Shown: positions 16,458-25,551, counted from the stretch's first letter. The stretch is 64,000 nt of DNA from Streptomyces sp. NBC_00569 (GCF_036345255.1 NZ_CP107783.1:9169001-9233000); one strand, 5' to 3'. Numbers and translations: made by a program. Notes: generated by a model from the sequence alone, not told the origin.

Positions 16458-18770
16458 TCAGCCGCGTACGGGCTCCAGTTCCCGATCCTCGTCGTTGTCC
16501 CTGTCCTCGCGCTCGTCCTCGGCTGCCGGTGACGACGCCGGCGTGAGCGACTTGTGCAGCTTCTCGCCTTCGACGTCCATGTTGGGCAGGAGCTTGTCGA
16601 GCCATCGCGGCAGCCACCAGGCCGACTTACCGAGCAGGGCGAGGACCGCCGGGACGATGGCCATGCGGACGACGAAGGCGTCGAAGAACACCGCGATGGC
16701 GAGCCCGAAGCCCATCATCTTGATCATGTCGTCGTTCTCCATGATGAAGCCGGAGAAGACACTGATCATGATGACCGCGGCCGCGCCGACGACCCGTCCG
16801 CCGTGCTTGAAGCCGGTGACGACCGCCTCGGCGGGACGGGCTCCATGGACGTACGCCTCACGCATCCGCGTCACGAGGAACACCTCGTAGTCCATCGCCA
16901 GGCCGAACACCACGCCGATCATGAAGATCGGCATCATCGACATGATGGGGCCCGGCTGGTCGACGCCGACGACGTCCGCGAGCCAGCCCCACTGGAACAC
17001 GGCGACGACGGCGCCGAGCGCCGCGGCGACCGACAGCAGGAAGCCCAGGGCCGCCTTCAGCGGGACGAGAACCGAGCGGAAGACCAGCATCAGCAGCAGG
17101 AAGGCGAGGCCGACGACGAGACCCAGGTAGGGCAGGAGGGCGTCGTCGAGGGTCTGGGAGAAGTCGATGGTCATCGCCGTCTGCCCGGTGACCAGGACAT
17201 CGGACTCGGTGTCCGCCTCCAGGCCGCTCGCCTCGGAGCGGATCGTCTTGACGAGCTCCTCGGTCCTGTGGTCGCTCGGCCCCGTGGTCGGGACGACCGT
17301 GATGATCGCGGTGTCACCGGCCGGGTTCACCGAGGCGGGTGTGACCGCCGCCACGCCGTCGACCTTGGCGAGGGACGTGCCCACCGTCTTGGCCGCGGCG
17401 GCGGCGTCCTTCGTTCCGCCCGTGTCGACGGTGACCATCAGCGGGCCGTTGAAGCCCGCCCCGAACGACTCGGACAGCAGGTCGTACGCCTTGCGCTGCG
17501 TGGTGTCCGGCGCCGACGTCCCCTCGTCGGGCAGCCCGAGCTCCAGGCTCGTCGCCGGGACGGCGACCGCCCCCAGACCGAGTACACCGATCAGCAGCAC
17601 GGTGACGGGGCGGCGCAGCACGAGGCGCGCCCAGCGGGTGCCGAGGTTGGGCTTGGTCTTCTCGGCGGCCGTGGTGCTGTGCGTGGCGCCAGGCTTCGTG
17701 AGGCCCCTGTCCTTGGAGTCCTTGCTGTCCGCGCGGCTCTTGAGGTTCTTGCGGTCCTTGCGGCGCAGGGCGCGCTTGCCCGCGAAGCCGAGCAGTGCGG
17801 GGATCATGGTGAGCGCGATGAGGACGGCGATGGCCACCGTGGCCGCGGCCGCGAGCCCCATCTTGGTGAGCATGGGGATGGTGACGACCGACAGACCCGC
17901 GAGAGCCACGATCACGGTCAGCCCGGCGAAGACCACGGCGGAGCCCGCGGTTCCGGTGGCCCGGCCCGCCGCTTCCTCCGGTTCCCGGCCCTCGGCGATC
18001 TCGGCGCGGTAGCGGGAGACGATGAAGAGGGCGTAGTCGATCCCGACCGCGAGCCCGATCATCATCGCCAGCGTCGAGGTCGTGCCCGAGAGGTTGAGGA
18101 CGCTGCCCAGGGCGGCGATGCCGGAGACACCGATCCCGACGCCGATGATGGCGGTCAGCAGCGGAAGCCCGGCGGCGATCAGCGAGCCGAAGGTGATGAC
18201 GAGGACGACCGCGGAGACGGCGATGCCGATGAGCTCGGCCGAGCCGCCCATCTCCTGCTCGGCCTGGACGGCGTCACCGCCCGTCTCGACCGTGAAGCCC
18301 TCGGCCCGGGTCTTGTCGGTGGCGTCCGTCAGCGCGTCATGCGTCTTGTCCGTGAGCTCCGTCGAGATCACCTTGTAGGTGACGGACGCGTACGCGGTGG
18401 TGCCGTCCTTGCTGACGGCGTTCGCCTTGTACGGGTCGGCCACACCGGCGACCTGCGCACCCTTGCCGAGCGCCGCGACAAGCTGATCGACCTCCGCCTT
18501 CGCGGCGGGGTCGGTTATCTTCTCGCCCTCCGGCGCGCGGATGACGACTCGGGCGGTGGCACCCTCCGCGCTGGCGGCGGGGAAGCGCTCGTCCAGCAGG
18601 TCGAAGGCCTTCTGGGAATCCGTACCCGGCATCGAGAACGAGTCGGCGGGCGGCGCAGGCGCGGCCGAGGACGCGTATCCGATGCCGCCCAGGAGCAGCA
18701 CCCACAGGAGTGCCACATAACGGCGCCGCCTGAAGGAGAGGCGCCCTAGTTTGTAAAGGAAGGTAGCCAC
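16458..18770 (-). CDS. MMPL-family (RND-type) transporter
   Basis: A 770-residue inner-membrane protein of the MmpL/RND group that moves lipids, antibiotics or other hydrophobic molecules using the proton gradient. An N-terminal membrane helix (YVALLWVLLLGGIGYA) is followed by an outer domain, then a block of five or six helices containing GIDYALFIVSRYR. This arrangement is repeated in the second half with AMDYEVFLVTRMRE. A charged Lys/Asp/Arg linker (about residues 355-390) joins the halves. GTG 18770 (ATFLYKLGRLSFRRRR) is preferred because upstream residues are not family-like. No regulator is adjacent and the substrate is unknown. Confidence 0.9.
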   Translation of the reverse strand: MATFLYKLGRLSFRRRRYVALLWVLLLGGIGYASSAAPAPPADSFSMPGTDSQKAFDLLDERFPAASAEGATARVVIRAPEGEKITDPAAKAEVDQLVAALGKGAQVAGVADPYKANAVSKDGTTAYASVTYKVISTELTDKTHDALTDATDKTRAEGFTVETGGDAVQAEQEMGGSAELIGIAVSAVVLVITFGSLIAAGLPLLTAIIGVGIGVSGIAALGSVLNLSGTTSTLAMMIGLAVGIDYALFIVSRYRAEIAEGREPEEAAGRATGTAGSAVVFAGLTVIVALAGLSVVTIPMLTKMGLAAAATVAIAVLIALTMIPALLGFAGKRALRRKDRKNLKSRADSKDSKDRGLTKPGATHSTTAAEKTKPNLGTRWARLVLRRPVTVLLIGVLGLGAVAVPATSLELGLPDEGTSAPDTTQRKAYDLLSESFGAGFNGPLMVTVDTGGTKDAAAAAKTVGTSLAKVDGVAAVTPASVNPAGDTAIITVVPTTGPSDHRTEELVKTIRSEASGLEADTESDVLVTGQTAMTIDFSQTLDDALLPYLGLVVGLAFLLLMLVFRSVLVPLKAALGFLLSVAAALGAVVAVFQWGWLADVVGVDQPGPIMSMMPIFMIGVVFGLAMDYEVFLVTRMREAYVHGARPAEAVVTGFKHGGRVVGAAAVIMISVFSGFIMENDDMIKMMGFGLAIAVFFDAFVVRMAIVPAVLALLGKSAWWLPRWLDKLLPNMDVEGEKLHKSLTPASSPAAEDEREDRDNDEDRELEPVRG

Positions 18771-19185
18771 GGCGAAAGAGACTCCCGTCGGGTGGAGGCG
18801 GAGGCAGGCGCGACCGCCCGGCGGTGCCCGTGGCACGTCAGGGAAGTCAGCAGGATTTCTCCCTCTATCGTCGCCGCATTCCGGAGCCCGGATGTCAGAC
18901 TCCGGGCCTGACTCCGACCCACGCCTGCGGTAGGCGGACGCGGCGGCCGGTCATCCCCCGGTATGACCGCAGAACCCCTTTTGTAGAGCGATGGGTGCAG
19001 GCGCGGGGTGGAGGCGAAGACCTGAGGACGAGTCCGCCTCAGGCGCCGGGCCCGCCACCGACCTCAGTGTTTACGCAGGTCAGGTGGGCTGTGGGGGCAG
19101 GCGCAAGGGAGTGAAAGGATCATGTCCAGCGACTGCGTGCCGTTCCGGTCCGGCGAAGTGGCCGGCCGCCGGAACCCGTTCTTCT
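18771..19185. other. Intergenic region, no gene seen
   Basis: About 415 bases between the MMPL gene and the right end of the TnpB element. I see no conserved frame. The part next to 19186 would be the DNA flanking the insertion and would supply the natural guide of the TnpB omega RNA. Confidence 0.4.
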
Positions 19186-19350
19186 CTTGAAGTGCTCTCC
19201 TCCCTTCGCAAGCTCAGGAAGGAGATTCCCACCTACCTTGCGGCGGCGGGCTTGACGCCACGGGTGCGCCTGACGACCGCCCTCCCGGCAGCCGGGATCG
19301 CCACGAGGCCGATCCGGTTCAGGTGCAAGATGTTCCGGGCCGCGTTCCAG
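19186..19350 (-). ncRNA. Candidate omega RNA / right end of the IS605-like element
   Basis: TnpB elements encode a guide RNA overlapping the 3' end of tnpB and ending at the element boundary. Just past the tnpB stop, on the minus strand, is GGGAATC followed by a hairpin (arms 19217-19224 and 19197-19204, 8 pairs with one G-U) and then CACTTCAAG. This matches the usual GGAATC-hairpin-TCAA layout of such ends. The boundary is placed near 19186; the guide would be the next bases at lower coordinates. The 5' end inside tnpB is arbitrary. Confidence 0.45.
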
Positions 19351-20561
19351 TCGGCGTTGCCGGACCAGCCGCAGTCGGGGTTCTTGCACACGAACGTGGC
19401 CTGGTCCTCCCTGCTGCCCGCTGTGGTCAACCCGCAGGCTGAACAGCGCAGGGAGGTGCCAGGGGCGGGAACCTTGGCGAGGGTGCCGCCCTGACGGGCG
19501 GCCTTGTACGTCAGCATGGTCACGGTGCGGCCCCATGCCTCTTGACTGATGGAGCGGTTCAGGCCGGACTTCTGCGCGACGTTCTTCCCGGGTTCCTCGA
19601 TGGTGCCCTTGGCCGACTTGACCATGTTCGTGATGGTGAGTGCTTCGACCACGACCGTGCCGTACTGCCTGGCGATGCTGGTGGTGGTCTTGTGCTGCCA
19701 GTCAACGGCACGGCGCGTGGCTTTTGCGCGGAGCTGCTTGATCTGGTCGTAGGTGTGGTTCAGCCGGTTGGAGCTGCGCTCCTTCGGCTTGCGGAAGGAC
19801 TTGCGGTGCGCAGCCCGTTGTTCGAGGCGGAGCAGCTTGGCCTTTTCCTCCGGGTTCAGCCACTTGTCCCGGTCGGCAGTGCCATCCGGGAGCCGGGCGG
19901 GCCGTCCGTGATCCTGATGGTTGCCATCGGACAGGGCAAGGGGAAGGCTGACCCCGGCGTCGATGCCGATCTCAGGGCCCTTGTGCGGGGCAGGCTTTGA
20001 TTCCAGAGTCTGGACGCGGAAGGCGATATGCCATCCGAGTCCGTCTTTGACCAGCCGTGCCCCGGTGATCCGGTTCTCCCTGTCGGCGAGCTTGCCGACA
20101 GGGAGGTCCTTGGTCCAGCGGAAGCGGACACGTCCGACCTTGGGGATGTTGACCATGCCCCATCGGCGGTGCACCCGCTTGATCTGGAGATCGCGGCCCT
20201 GCGGGATGTCGACGGACATGACGGTGCGCAAACGGGCCTTGAAGTTCGGTGCGTCAGCGCGGCCGTTCCAGCAGTTCTTCCACGCCTGGACGTACGTCTT
20301 CAGCACCGCCTGTCCGGCCTGGGCGGGGAGCACGGTGAGCCAGTCGATCTCCTTACGGGCCTGGCGGATCGCCGCATCAGCCGCAGTCAGGGAACGCTTC
20401 TCCTTCGGGAGCATCGTCCACCAGTCGTGCAGGCAGTTCCACATGGTGCGGGCCGCGTGCGCCTGGCCGTCCATAAGCCGGGCCTGTGCAGGCGTCAGCG
20501 CCAGCCGGGCACGATGCCCGAACTGCCGCTTCTCCCAGACAAGTTCGTCCATCACGATCAC
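19233..20561 (-). CDS. tnpB: IS605-family TnpB (RNA-guided nuclease), intact
   Basis: A 442-residue TnpB, the ancestor-type of Cas12 nucleases. The three RuvC acidic residues are present: Asp201 (EIGIDAGVS), Glu306 (GTVVVEALTI) and Asp404 (GNADWNAARN). The zinc finger is intact (Cys373, Cys376, Cys392, Cys397). The N-terminal region has the expected helical wedge and HTH-like part. Length is normal for the family and no frame break is seen. The neighbouring transposase is dead, so the nuclease is kept without mobility of its own. It would cut DNA matching its guide next to a target-adjacent motif. Confidence 0.9.
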   Translation of the reverse strand: MIVMDELVWEKRQFGHRARLALTPAQARLMDGQAHAARTMWNCLHDWWTMLPKEKRSLTAADAAIRQARKEIDWLTVLPAQAGQAVLKTYVQAWKNCWNGRADAPNFKARLRTVMSVDIPQGRDLQIKRVHRRWGMVNIPKVGRVRFRWTKDLPVGKLADRENRITGARLVKDGLGWHIAFRVQTLESKPAPHKGPEIGIDAGVSLPLALSDGNHQDHGRPARLPDGTADRDKWLNPEEKAKLLRLEQRAAHRKSFRKPKERSSNRLNHTYDQIKQLRAKATRRAVDWQHKTTTSIARQYGTVVVEALTITNMVKSAKGTIEEPGKNVAQKSGLNRSISQEAWGRTVTMLTYKAARQGGTLAKVPAPGTSLRCSACGLTTAGSREDQATFVCKNPDCGWSGNADWNAARNILHLNRIGLVAIPAAGRAVVRRTRGVKPAAAR

Positions 20562-20578
20562 TCTACTGCGGTTGGCTT

Positions 20579-20784
20579 ATCTCACCACGATGGAATCCAA
20601 ATCCTGATATGCGCACCGGGTGCCACGTCGTTTACAACCTGCTCATCCACTTGGTTCTTTTGTCACCAAGTACCGGCGCAACGCATTCATCGATGCCATG
20701 CTGACGCGCACCGAGGAGATCATGCGTGAGGTCTGCGGGGACTTCGAGACCGAACTCAAGCAGTTCGTCGACGACCGCACCTGA
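20579..20784 (+). pseudogene. TnpA (Y1/IS200-type transposase) remnant
   Basis: The + strand reads ISPRWNPNPDMRTGCHVVYN...IHLV and then, after a shift near 20653-20665, KYRRNAFIDAMLTRTEEIM...CGDFETELKQFVDDRT and a stop. These match the start of IS200/IS605 TnpA. The sequence stops before the HUH motif and the catalytic Tyr, and carries a two-base insertion relative to the expected frame. It is divergent from tnpB, as in IS605. It cannot encode an active transposase. Confidence 0.85.
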
Positions 20785-20807
20785 GGCACGCCGACCGGCA
20801 CGGCGGT

Positions 20808-20845
20808 GTGCCCGAGCCCGCCACGTGCGCGGCAGGCTCGGGCAC
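20808..20845 (-). terminator. Terminator of helR
   Basis: A perfect 11-base stem, GTGCCCGAGCC (20808-20818) with GGCTCGGGCAC (20835-20845), lies 37 bases beyond the helR stop on its strand. Confidence 0.7.
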
Positions 20846-20881
20846 TCACCCTACGACGGCGATCACACCGGCTCTCCCAGC

Positions 20882-23071
20882 TCACGAACTCGTCAGGATG
20901 ACGAGCTGCTGCGTAGCCCTGGTCATCGCCACATAGCGGTCGACCGCTCCCTCGATACCGTCGCCGTACTCCTGCGGGTCGACGAGGACGACCAGGTCGA
21001 ACTCGAGGCCCTTCGACAGTTCCGGGGTCAGGGACCGGACGCGTGACGTCGCCCGGAACGTGGGGTGGCCGATGACGCAGGCGATCCCGTCGTCGTGTGA
21101 GGCGAGCCACGTGTCGAGGATCGAGTCCAGGTCCGTGACCGGTCCGTGGACGACGGGGATGCCGCTGCTGCGGACGGACGTCGGAACGTTGGCGTCGGGG
21201 AGCTCGGCCCGGATGACGGGCTCGGCTTCCGTCATGACCTCTTCCGGAGTGCGGTAGTTGATGCTCAGAGAGGCCTGCTTGATCCGGTCGAGCCCGGCCC
21301 GCTCCAGCCGTTCCTCCCACGCCTCCGTGAAGCCGTGCCTCGCCTGGGCACGGTCACCGACGATGGTGAAACTCCGGGACGGGCAGCGCAGGAGCAGCAT
21401 CTGCCACTCCGCGTCGGTCAGTTCCTGCGCCTCGTCCACGACGATGTGCGCGAACGGTCCCGCGAGCCGGTCCGGGTCGGCGGTGGGCAGCGCGCTCTCG
21501 TCGATCAGGCTGTCCTGGAGGTCCTTCCCGCGCAGCATCCGCACCGCGCCCTCGCTGTCGTCGCCGGCCGAGTTGAAGTCGGCCGCCGAGATGATGTCGT
21601 CGATGACGAGGGCCATGCGCTCGCGCTCGGCGGCGACCGCGGCGTCGTGCTGCCGCTTGCGCCGGGCGGCCTCCGGGTCGCCGAGCCGCTGCCGGGCCGC
21701 GTCCAGGAGTGGCAGGTCGGACACCGTCCAGGCCTGGGGCGCGTCCTTGCGCTGCAGCTTGGCCACGTCGTCGCGGTCGAGCCAGGGGGCACACATGCGC
21801 AGGTAGGCGGGGACCGTCCACAGGTCGGAGACCAGGTCGGCGGCCTCGAGCAGCGGCCACGCGCTGTTGAGGGCCGCGACCAGATCCCGGTCCTGCCGCA
21901 GCGAGCGCAGGAACAGATCGGGCGAGACGCCGTCCTCGTCCTCGTCCATGCCCTGCTTGTCCATGAGGATCGAGGCCAGTTCCTCCCAGACCTGCTCGCG
22001 CGCCTCGTTGTGCGCGGCGCCCGGACCAGGTGCCTTGAACGCCTCGGCCCAGTCGTCGGCGCTCACCCAGATGTCGGACCAGGCCGTCGTGGCGGTCATG
22101 CCCTTGGTGGGCGGCTCCTCGTAGAACCTGACGGCCTTCTCGATCGCTCGCACCATGTCCGCGGACGACTTGAGGCGGGCCACGTCCGGGTCGGTCTCCA
22201 CGGTCGCCGCGGCGCCTTCGGTGACGAGGTCCTGAAGGATGCAGGTCTGTACGCCGTCCTCTCCGAGGCTGGGCAGGACATCGGCCACGTAGTCCAGGTA
22301 GGGCCGGTGCGGACCGACGAACAGCACCCCGCCCCGGCGGTGGCTGAGGCGCGGGTCGGAGTAGAGGAGGTACGCGGAGCGGTGCAGGGCGACGACGGTC
22401 TTGCCCGTGCCGGGGCCGCCGTCGACGACGAGGGCACCACGCGAACCGGCGCGGATGATGGCGTCCTGGTCGGCCTGGATGGTGCCGAGGACGTCGCGCA
22501 TGCGGGCCGAGCGGTTGCTGCCCAGGCTGGCGATGAACGCGGACTGGTCGTCGAGCGCGGCGCGTTGCTCCAGGCCGTCGGCGGTGAACACCTCGTCCCA
22601 GTAGTCGCTGATCCGGCCGCCGGTCCAGCGGTACCGGCGGCGGCTCGCCAGGCCCATCGGGTGGGCGTGGGTCGCCCCGAAGAACGGCTCGGCGGCGGGG
22701 GAGCGCCAGTCGACGAGCAGTCGGCGTCCCTCGCTGTCGGTGAGGCCGAGCCGCCCGATGTACAGGGGTTCTGCGTCGTCCGCGCCGACGACGCGGCCCA
22801 GGCACAGATCCAGGCCGAAGCGGCGCAGGGCGCGCAGGCGGCCGGTCAGCCGGTGGATCTCCGAGTCCCGGTCCATCGCCTCGCGGCCGATGCCGCCGGG
22901 GGCCCTGCGCAGGGTGTCGAGACGGTCGGAGAGTTCGGTGATCGTCTGGTCGAGGCTGCTCGCGATGGCCGCGAAGTGCGCCTCGTCGCCGGAGATCAGG
23001 TTCGCTTCGGCCTTGGAGGAGAGACGCTCGGGAAGGTGGAACGCACTGGTGGTCGTGGAGGTCAAGGTCAT
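20882..23071 (-). CDS. helR: HelR-type RNA polymerase-recycling ATPase
   Basis: A 729-residue superfamily-1 helicase-like ATPase of the HelD/HelR class. These proteins bind RNA polymerase, dislodge it from stalled complexes and, for HelR, protect it from rifamycins. An N-terminal coiled coil (about residues 20-85) is followed by YIGRLGLTDSEGRRLLVDWRSPAAEPFF and Walker A GGPGTGKT at 218-225. The DEAQELTDAEW motif and the final VAMTRATQQLVIL follow. The start at 23071 opens the conserved region; upstream codons run through the leader. A sequence matching the rifamycin-associated element lies about 200 bases upstream, which is the strongest argument for HelR rather than general HelD. Confidence 0.9.
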   Translation of the reverse strand: MTLTSTTTSAFHLPERLSSKAEANLISGDEAHFAAIASSLDQTITELSDRLDTLRRAPGGIGREAMDRDSEIHRLTGRLRALRRFGLDLCLGRVVGADDAEPLYIGRLGLTDSEGRRLLVDWRSPAAEPFFGATHAHPMGLASRRRYRWTGGRISDYWDEVFTADGLEQRAALDDQSAFIASLGSNRSARMRDVLGTIQADQDAIIRAGSRGALVVDGGPGTGKTVVALHRSAYLLYSDPRLSHRRGGVLFVGPHRPYLDYVADVLPSLGEDGVQTCILQDLVTEGAAATVETDPDVARLKSSADMVRAIEKAVRFYEEPPTKGMTATTAWSDIWVSADDWAEAFKAPGPGAAHNEAREQVWEELASILMDKQGMDEDEDGVSPDLFLRSLRQDRDLVAALNSAWPLLEAADLVSDLWTVPAYLRMCAPWLDRDDVAKLQRKDAPQAWTVSDLPLLDAARQRLGDPEAARRKRQHDAAVAAERERMALVIDDIISAADFNSAGDDSEGAVRMLRGKDLQDSLIDESALPTADPDRLAGPFAHIVVDEAQELTDAEWQMLLLRCPSRSFTIVGDRAQARHGFTEAWEERLERAGLDRIKQASLSINYRTPEEVMTEAEPVIRAELPDANVPTSVRSSGIPVVHGPVTDLDSILDTWLASHDDGIACVIGHPTFRATSRVRSLTPELSKGLEFDLVVLVDPQEYGDGIEGAVDRYVAMTRATQQLVILTSS

Positions 23072-23273
23072 CAGCTCCGATCCGAGGTCACGCCTGCGAA
23101 GTCCGACGGTGCGCACACGCGCACCTCGGCACCGAGCGTCCACACCGGTGACGCGAGTCCCACCACCGGCTCGACGCCACCGCGCGACCCATCGACCGAC
23201 AACAACACATGCACTTCGTTGATCTCCCATTTCCGCAGGTTCGGGCCTCGGCCAGCGATTGTGCGGCAAGGTG

Positions 23274-23293
23274 GGGGCCTTGCCGCAAGCCCC
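23274..23293 (-). promoter_or_regulatory. Rifamycin-associated element (RAE)
   Basis: GGGGCCTTGCCGCAAGCCCC, the reverse complement of the published RAE inverted repeat as I recall it (GGGGCTTGCGGCAAGGCCCC), with every base matching. RAEs precede rifamycin resistance genes in actinobacteria and are needed for their induction. Here it lies upstream of helR on the same strand. Confidence 0.85.
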
Positions 23294-23340
23294 CCAGTGC
23301 GCTATAAGTTAAGAGTGGCAAGGAGTGGGAAGACCTCCTT

Positions 23341-23376
23341 GCCTTTCTTGCGCTCTACGCCTTTCTTGCTCTCTAC
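23341..23376 (+). repeat. 18-base tandem duplication
   Basis: GCCTTTCTTGCGCTCTAC is followed directly by the same 18 bases with one change (GCTCTCTAC ending). It lies between the RAE and the gene at 23482. Function unknown. Confidence 0.8.
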
Positions 23377-23481
23377 GGACGGGCACATCTTTCAAGCAGT
23401 GGCGACGCGCGCAGACAGCGGCGGGTTCCCGCGCCGAAGATTGCCGGGCACAGGCAGTGCGGCAGGACTCACCGAGCAGGC

Positions 23482-24099
23482 ATGCTGATGCCCTTCGGCA
23501 GAGACGGGGCGGCAGTGGAAGCAAGCACAACCCGCAGCGTGACGCGTGCGCGCGTGGGATCGGGACTGGCGGTGGCTGTCCTTCTGCTGCCCCTCGCCGG
23601 CTACGGACTGGCCCGTACCGGGGCAGTCCCTGAAGGCACACCGATCGTGCTCGCCCTGCTGTGCGGGATCTTTGGCTTCGTCCTCCTCACCGAACTGGGC
23701 GAGGAACGAGCCCCGTTCGGGCACTCGTCGTCGCACCTGACCGCGCACACGCTGACCGGGGAACGCTCCGTCGACCTGAACCGCATCGCCACCGTCCGCC
23801 TGCTCACGACCTTTTCGTACAGCGGCCCGCACCGCACCCTGGTGGTGTGCGACGCCCATGGTGTGCGCCTGGGCATCACGACGAAGAGAGCCCGCGGAAA
23901 GGTTCGCCGTGCGATCGAGAAGGCCGACGCGAACGCCGCGCGAGGAGTCCCCCGCCCCCGGGTGAGCCGAGCGGCCCGGGCATTCCTGGGCCTCGCCCCG
24001 GGACAAGGGCTCGTCGTCCACACGGTTCTCGCCTTTCTGCTTGTGACGACGTCCGCGATCCTGTACTTGGTCGTTGCGCTCCGGCTCGGCGGGCAATGA
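23482..24099 (+). CDS. Predicted membrane protein, unknown function
   Basis: A 205-residue protein not recognised. It has two hydrophobic segments near the start (VGSGLAVAVLLLPLAGYGLA and TPIVLALLCGIFGFVLLTEL). A middle soluble domain of about 100 residues, TAHTLTGERSVDLNRIATVR onward, resembles the PH-like fold of short bacterial membrane proteins. One C-terminal helix follows (VVHTVLAFLLVTTSAILYLVVAL). The start may be ATG 23482 or 23488. It diverges from helR; whether the RAE also affects it is unknown. Confidence 0.65.
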   Translation: MLMPFGRDGAAVEASTTRSVTRARVGSGLAVAVLLLPLAGYGLARTGAVPEGTPIVLALLCGIFGFVLLTELGEERAPFGHSSSHLTAHTLTGERSVDLNRIATVRLLTTFSYSGPHRTLVVCDAHGVRLGITTKRARGKVRRAIEKADANAARGVPRPRVSRAARAFLGLAPGQGLVVHTVLAFLLVTTSAILYLVVALRLGGQ

Positions 24100-24213
24100 G
24101 AGCTGGGAGCATCTACGTTCCCTATCGCGAGACGTACTGAGGCAACTCGGCCCGGAGAAAGTGAACTTCGCTCCCCAGGCGACCTTGCTCGCCGCGCTCC
24201 TCGCACCGCCGCT

Positions 24214-24441
24214 CTACGAGGTGCCGCACCGTCTGCGCCTGCTGGTGCGCCCGGACACGGTCTTGCGGTGGCGTGCGCCGGCGGTGTCGACGAACTCGGC
24301 GAAGTCGCCGGACGGGTCGGCCGGCGCCGCCGCGGCAGAGCTGGTGCGGGCTGGTGCGGCGGCGCCCTGGGTGACCACGGTGGTGGTCGGCTGGGCGAGA
24401 GCCAGGGCGAATGCGGCCGCGCCGGCCATTAGCGGACCCAT
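24214..24441 (-). CDS. Possible small secreted protein
   Basis: A 75-codon frame starting MGPLMAGAAAFALALAQPTT, which looks like a signal peptide, followed by an Ala/Thr-rich stretch and an Arg-rich end. No ribosome binding site is obvious and no family is recognised. It may be the start of a longer gene whose 3' part has been lost, or not a gene. The rest of 24100-24588 shows nothing I can assign. Confidence 0.25.
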   Translation of the reverse strand: MGPLMAGAAAFALALAQPTTTVVTQGAAAPARTSSAAAAPADPSGDFAEFVDTAGARHRKTVSGRTSRRRRCGTS

Positions 24442-24588
24442 ACACCGGCTCGCCCGAGATGGACGCTGCGGCGGGTGCGGTGGAGGTCGAGACCGGCCGC
24501 GGTCGGCGGCGGTCTCAACGGAAGGTGCCGGCATCGGTGAACTCCCGGAGCAAGAGCAGCGGTTGACGCCATGAACCAACCCAGCAGG

Positions 24589-24668
24589 GCGTACCGGTTT
24601 GCGTACCGGTTTTTTGGGGCCTGCAGTTGCGAGTTGGTTGCGTTGGACCGGTACGCAAACCGGTACGC
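24589..24668. repeat. First A block: paired 12-mers in inverted orientation
   Basis: GCGTACCGGTTT is repeated twice in direct contact (24589-24612). After 32 bases come GGACCGGTACGC and AAACCGGTACGC (24645-24668), the same 12-mers inverted. The whole could form a cruciform or bind two dimers. Confidence 0.85.
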
Positions 24669-25280
24669 GCTTCGGCACGCACTTCTTCACCCAACGTGTC
24701 GAAACTCCGGGACGGCAAGACGTCCGACGGCCGCTGCGCACCCTCGTACTCAGAAGCTGCGCAGTGTGGTGCGCAGCCTCCACACGACCCGGTGCGCAGT
24801 GACCGGTGCCGGGGTGCGGCCCACGACTGCGCAGCGTCCTATGGAACTCGTATTCGGGGTGCAGTGCGCAGGTGCCCGAGCTCGCTGCGCAACGCGGTCC
24901 TGGGAGATGCGCAGCACGCTCGCCCGGCACTGACTCCGGCTGCGCACTGCCAACTGAGGCGCGTTGCGCACCGGGTAGTGCGCAACCCGCACCGGTCGTC
25001 TGTGAACGGTTGGTACGCCCTTGTGGCGCCTACCAAAACGCGTACCGGGCGGCCGGAGCGGTACGGCAAGAACGTGTACCGGTACCTGAGCGACCGGTTG
25101 CTCTCTGCTGGCCATGGGGTCATCTGACAGGTCTGTGACCTGTGGGTTCTGTAGACCGGTACGCGTTTCGGTACGTGCTTGTCCGCCCCCGCAAAACGCG
25201 TACCGGTCGGCGGTTGGCAGAGGGCGCGGTCAGTCGCCGCAGCGCCCTGGAAACCGGGTGGCACGGAATCGGCCGAGGCT

Positions 25281-25315
25281 GCCGGTACGCGTTGGGAAAC
25301 CAAACGCGTACCGGC
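25281..25315. repeat. Perfect 13-base inverted repeat in the second A block
   Basis: GCCGGTACGCGTT (25281-25293) and AACGCGTACCGGC (25303-25315) are perfect inverted arms with a 9-base loop. This is the longest uninterrupted version of the A motif. Confidence 0.85.
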
Positions 25316-25551
25316 GCGGACAGTGCGCAGTTGCCGCGAAAGGAGCGCCCACGGTGCTGCGCAACCTCCGCTGCGCACCCTGACTGCGCACCTTGTGGTC
25401 CCCGCCGCGCAGGGTTCCGGCCGGTGCTGCGCAGTGGACGATCGGGTCGTGCTGCGCAACCATCCGCGAGCCGTTGCGCAGCCGGTGACAGGCGGGTGCG
25501 CAACCAGTGCGCAGTGGCGCCCGGCGGCGTGGGGCAGCCAGAAGCGTACCG

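Larger units (their letters stand above)
24589..25551. repeat. Five-block array of GCGTACCG and TGCGCA motifs
   Basis: About 960 bases without a credible gene. The 8-mer GCGTACCG (either strand) occurs ten times: 24589, 24601, 24649, 24661, 25040, 25157, 25198, 25283, 25306 and 25544. The self-complementary 6-mer TGCGCA occurs 20 times, all in two groups: eleven between 24735 and 24984 and nine between 25324 and 25513. The two motifs never mix, giving blocks A-B-A-B-A. Chance expectation at about 70% GC is below one copy of each. Within B blocks most spacings are close to multiples of 11 bases (12, 23, 23, 35, 21, 22, 33; 34, 22, 22, 11). It looks like a protein-binding array; no binding protein is identified. 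Confidence 0.85.

Noticed and set aside
20882..23071. Annotation as UvrD/Rep DNA helicase
   Set aside because: The N-terminal coiled coil, the DWRSPAAEPFF region and the RAE fit the HelD/HelR RNA polymerase-binding class better.
24589..25551. CRISPR array
   Set aside because: The repeated units are only 6-12 bases, in both orientations, with irregular spacers and no cas genes.
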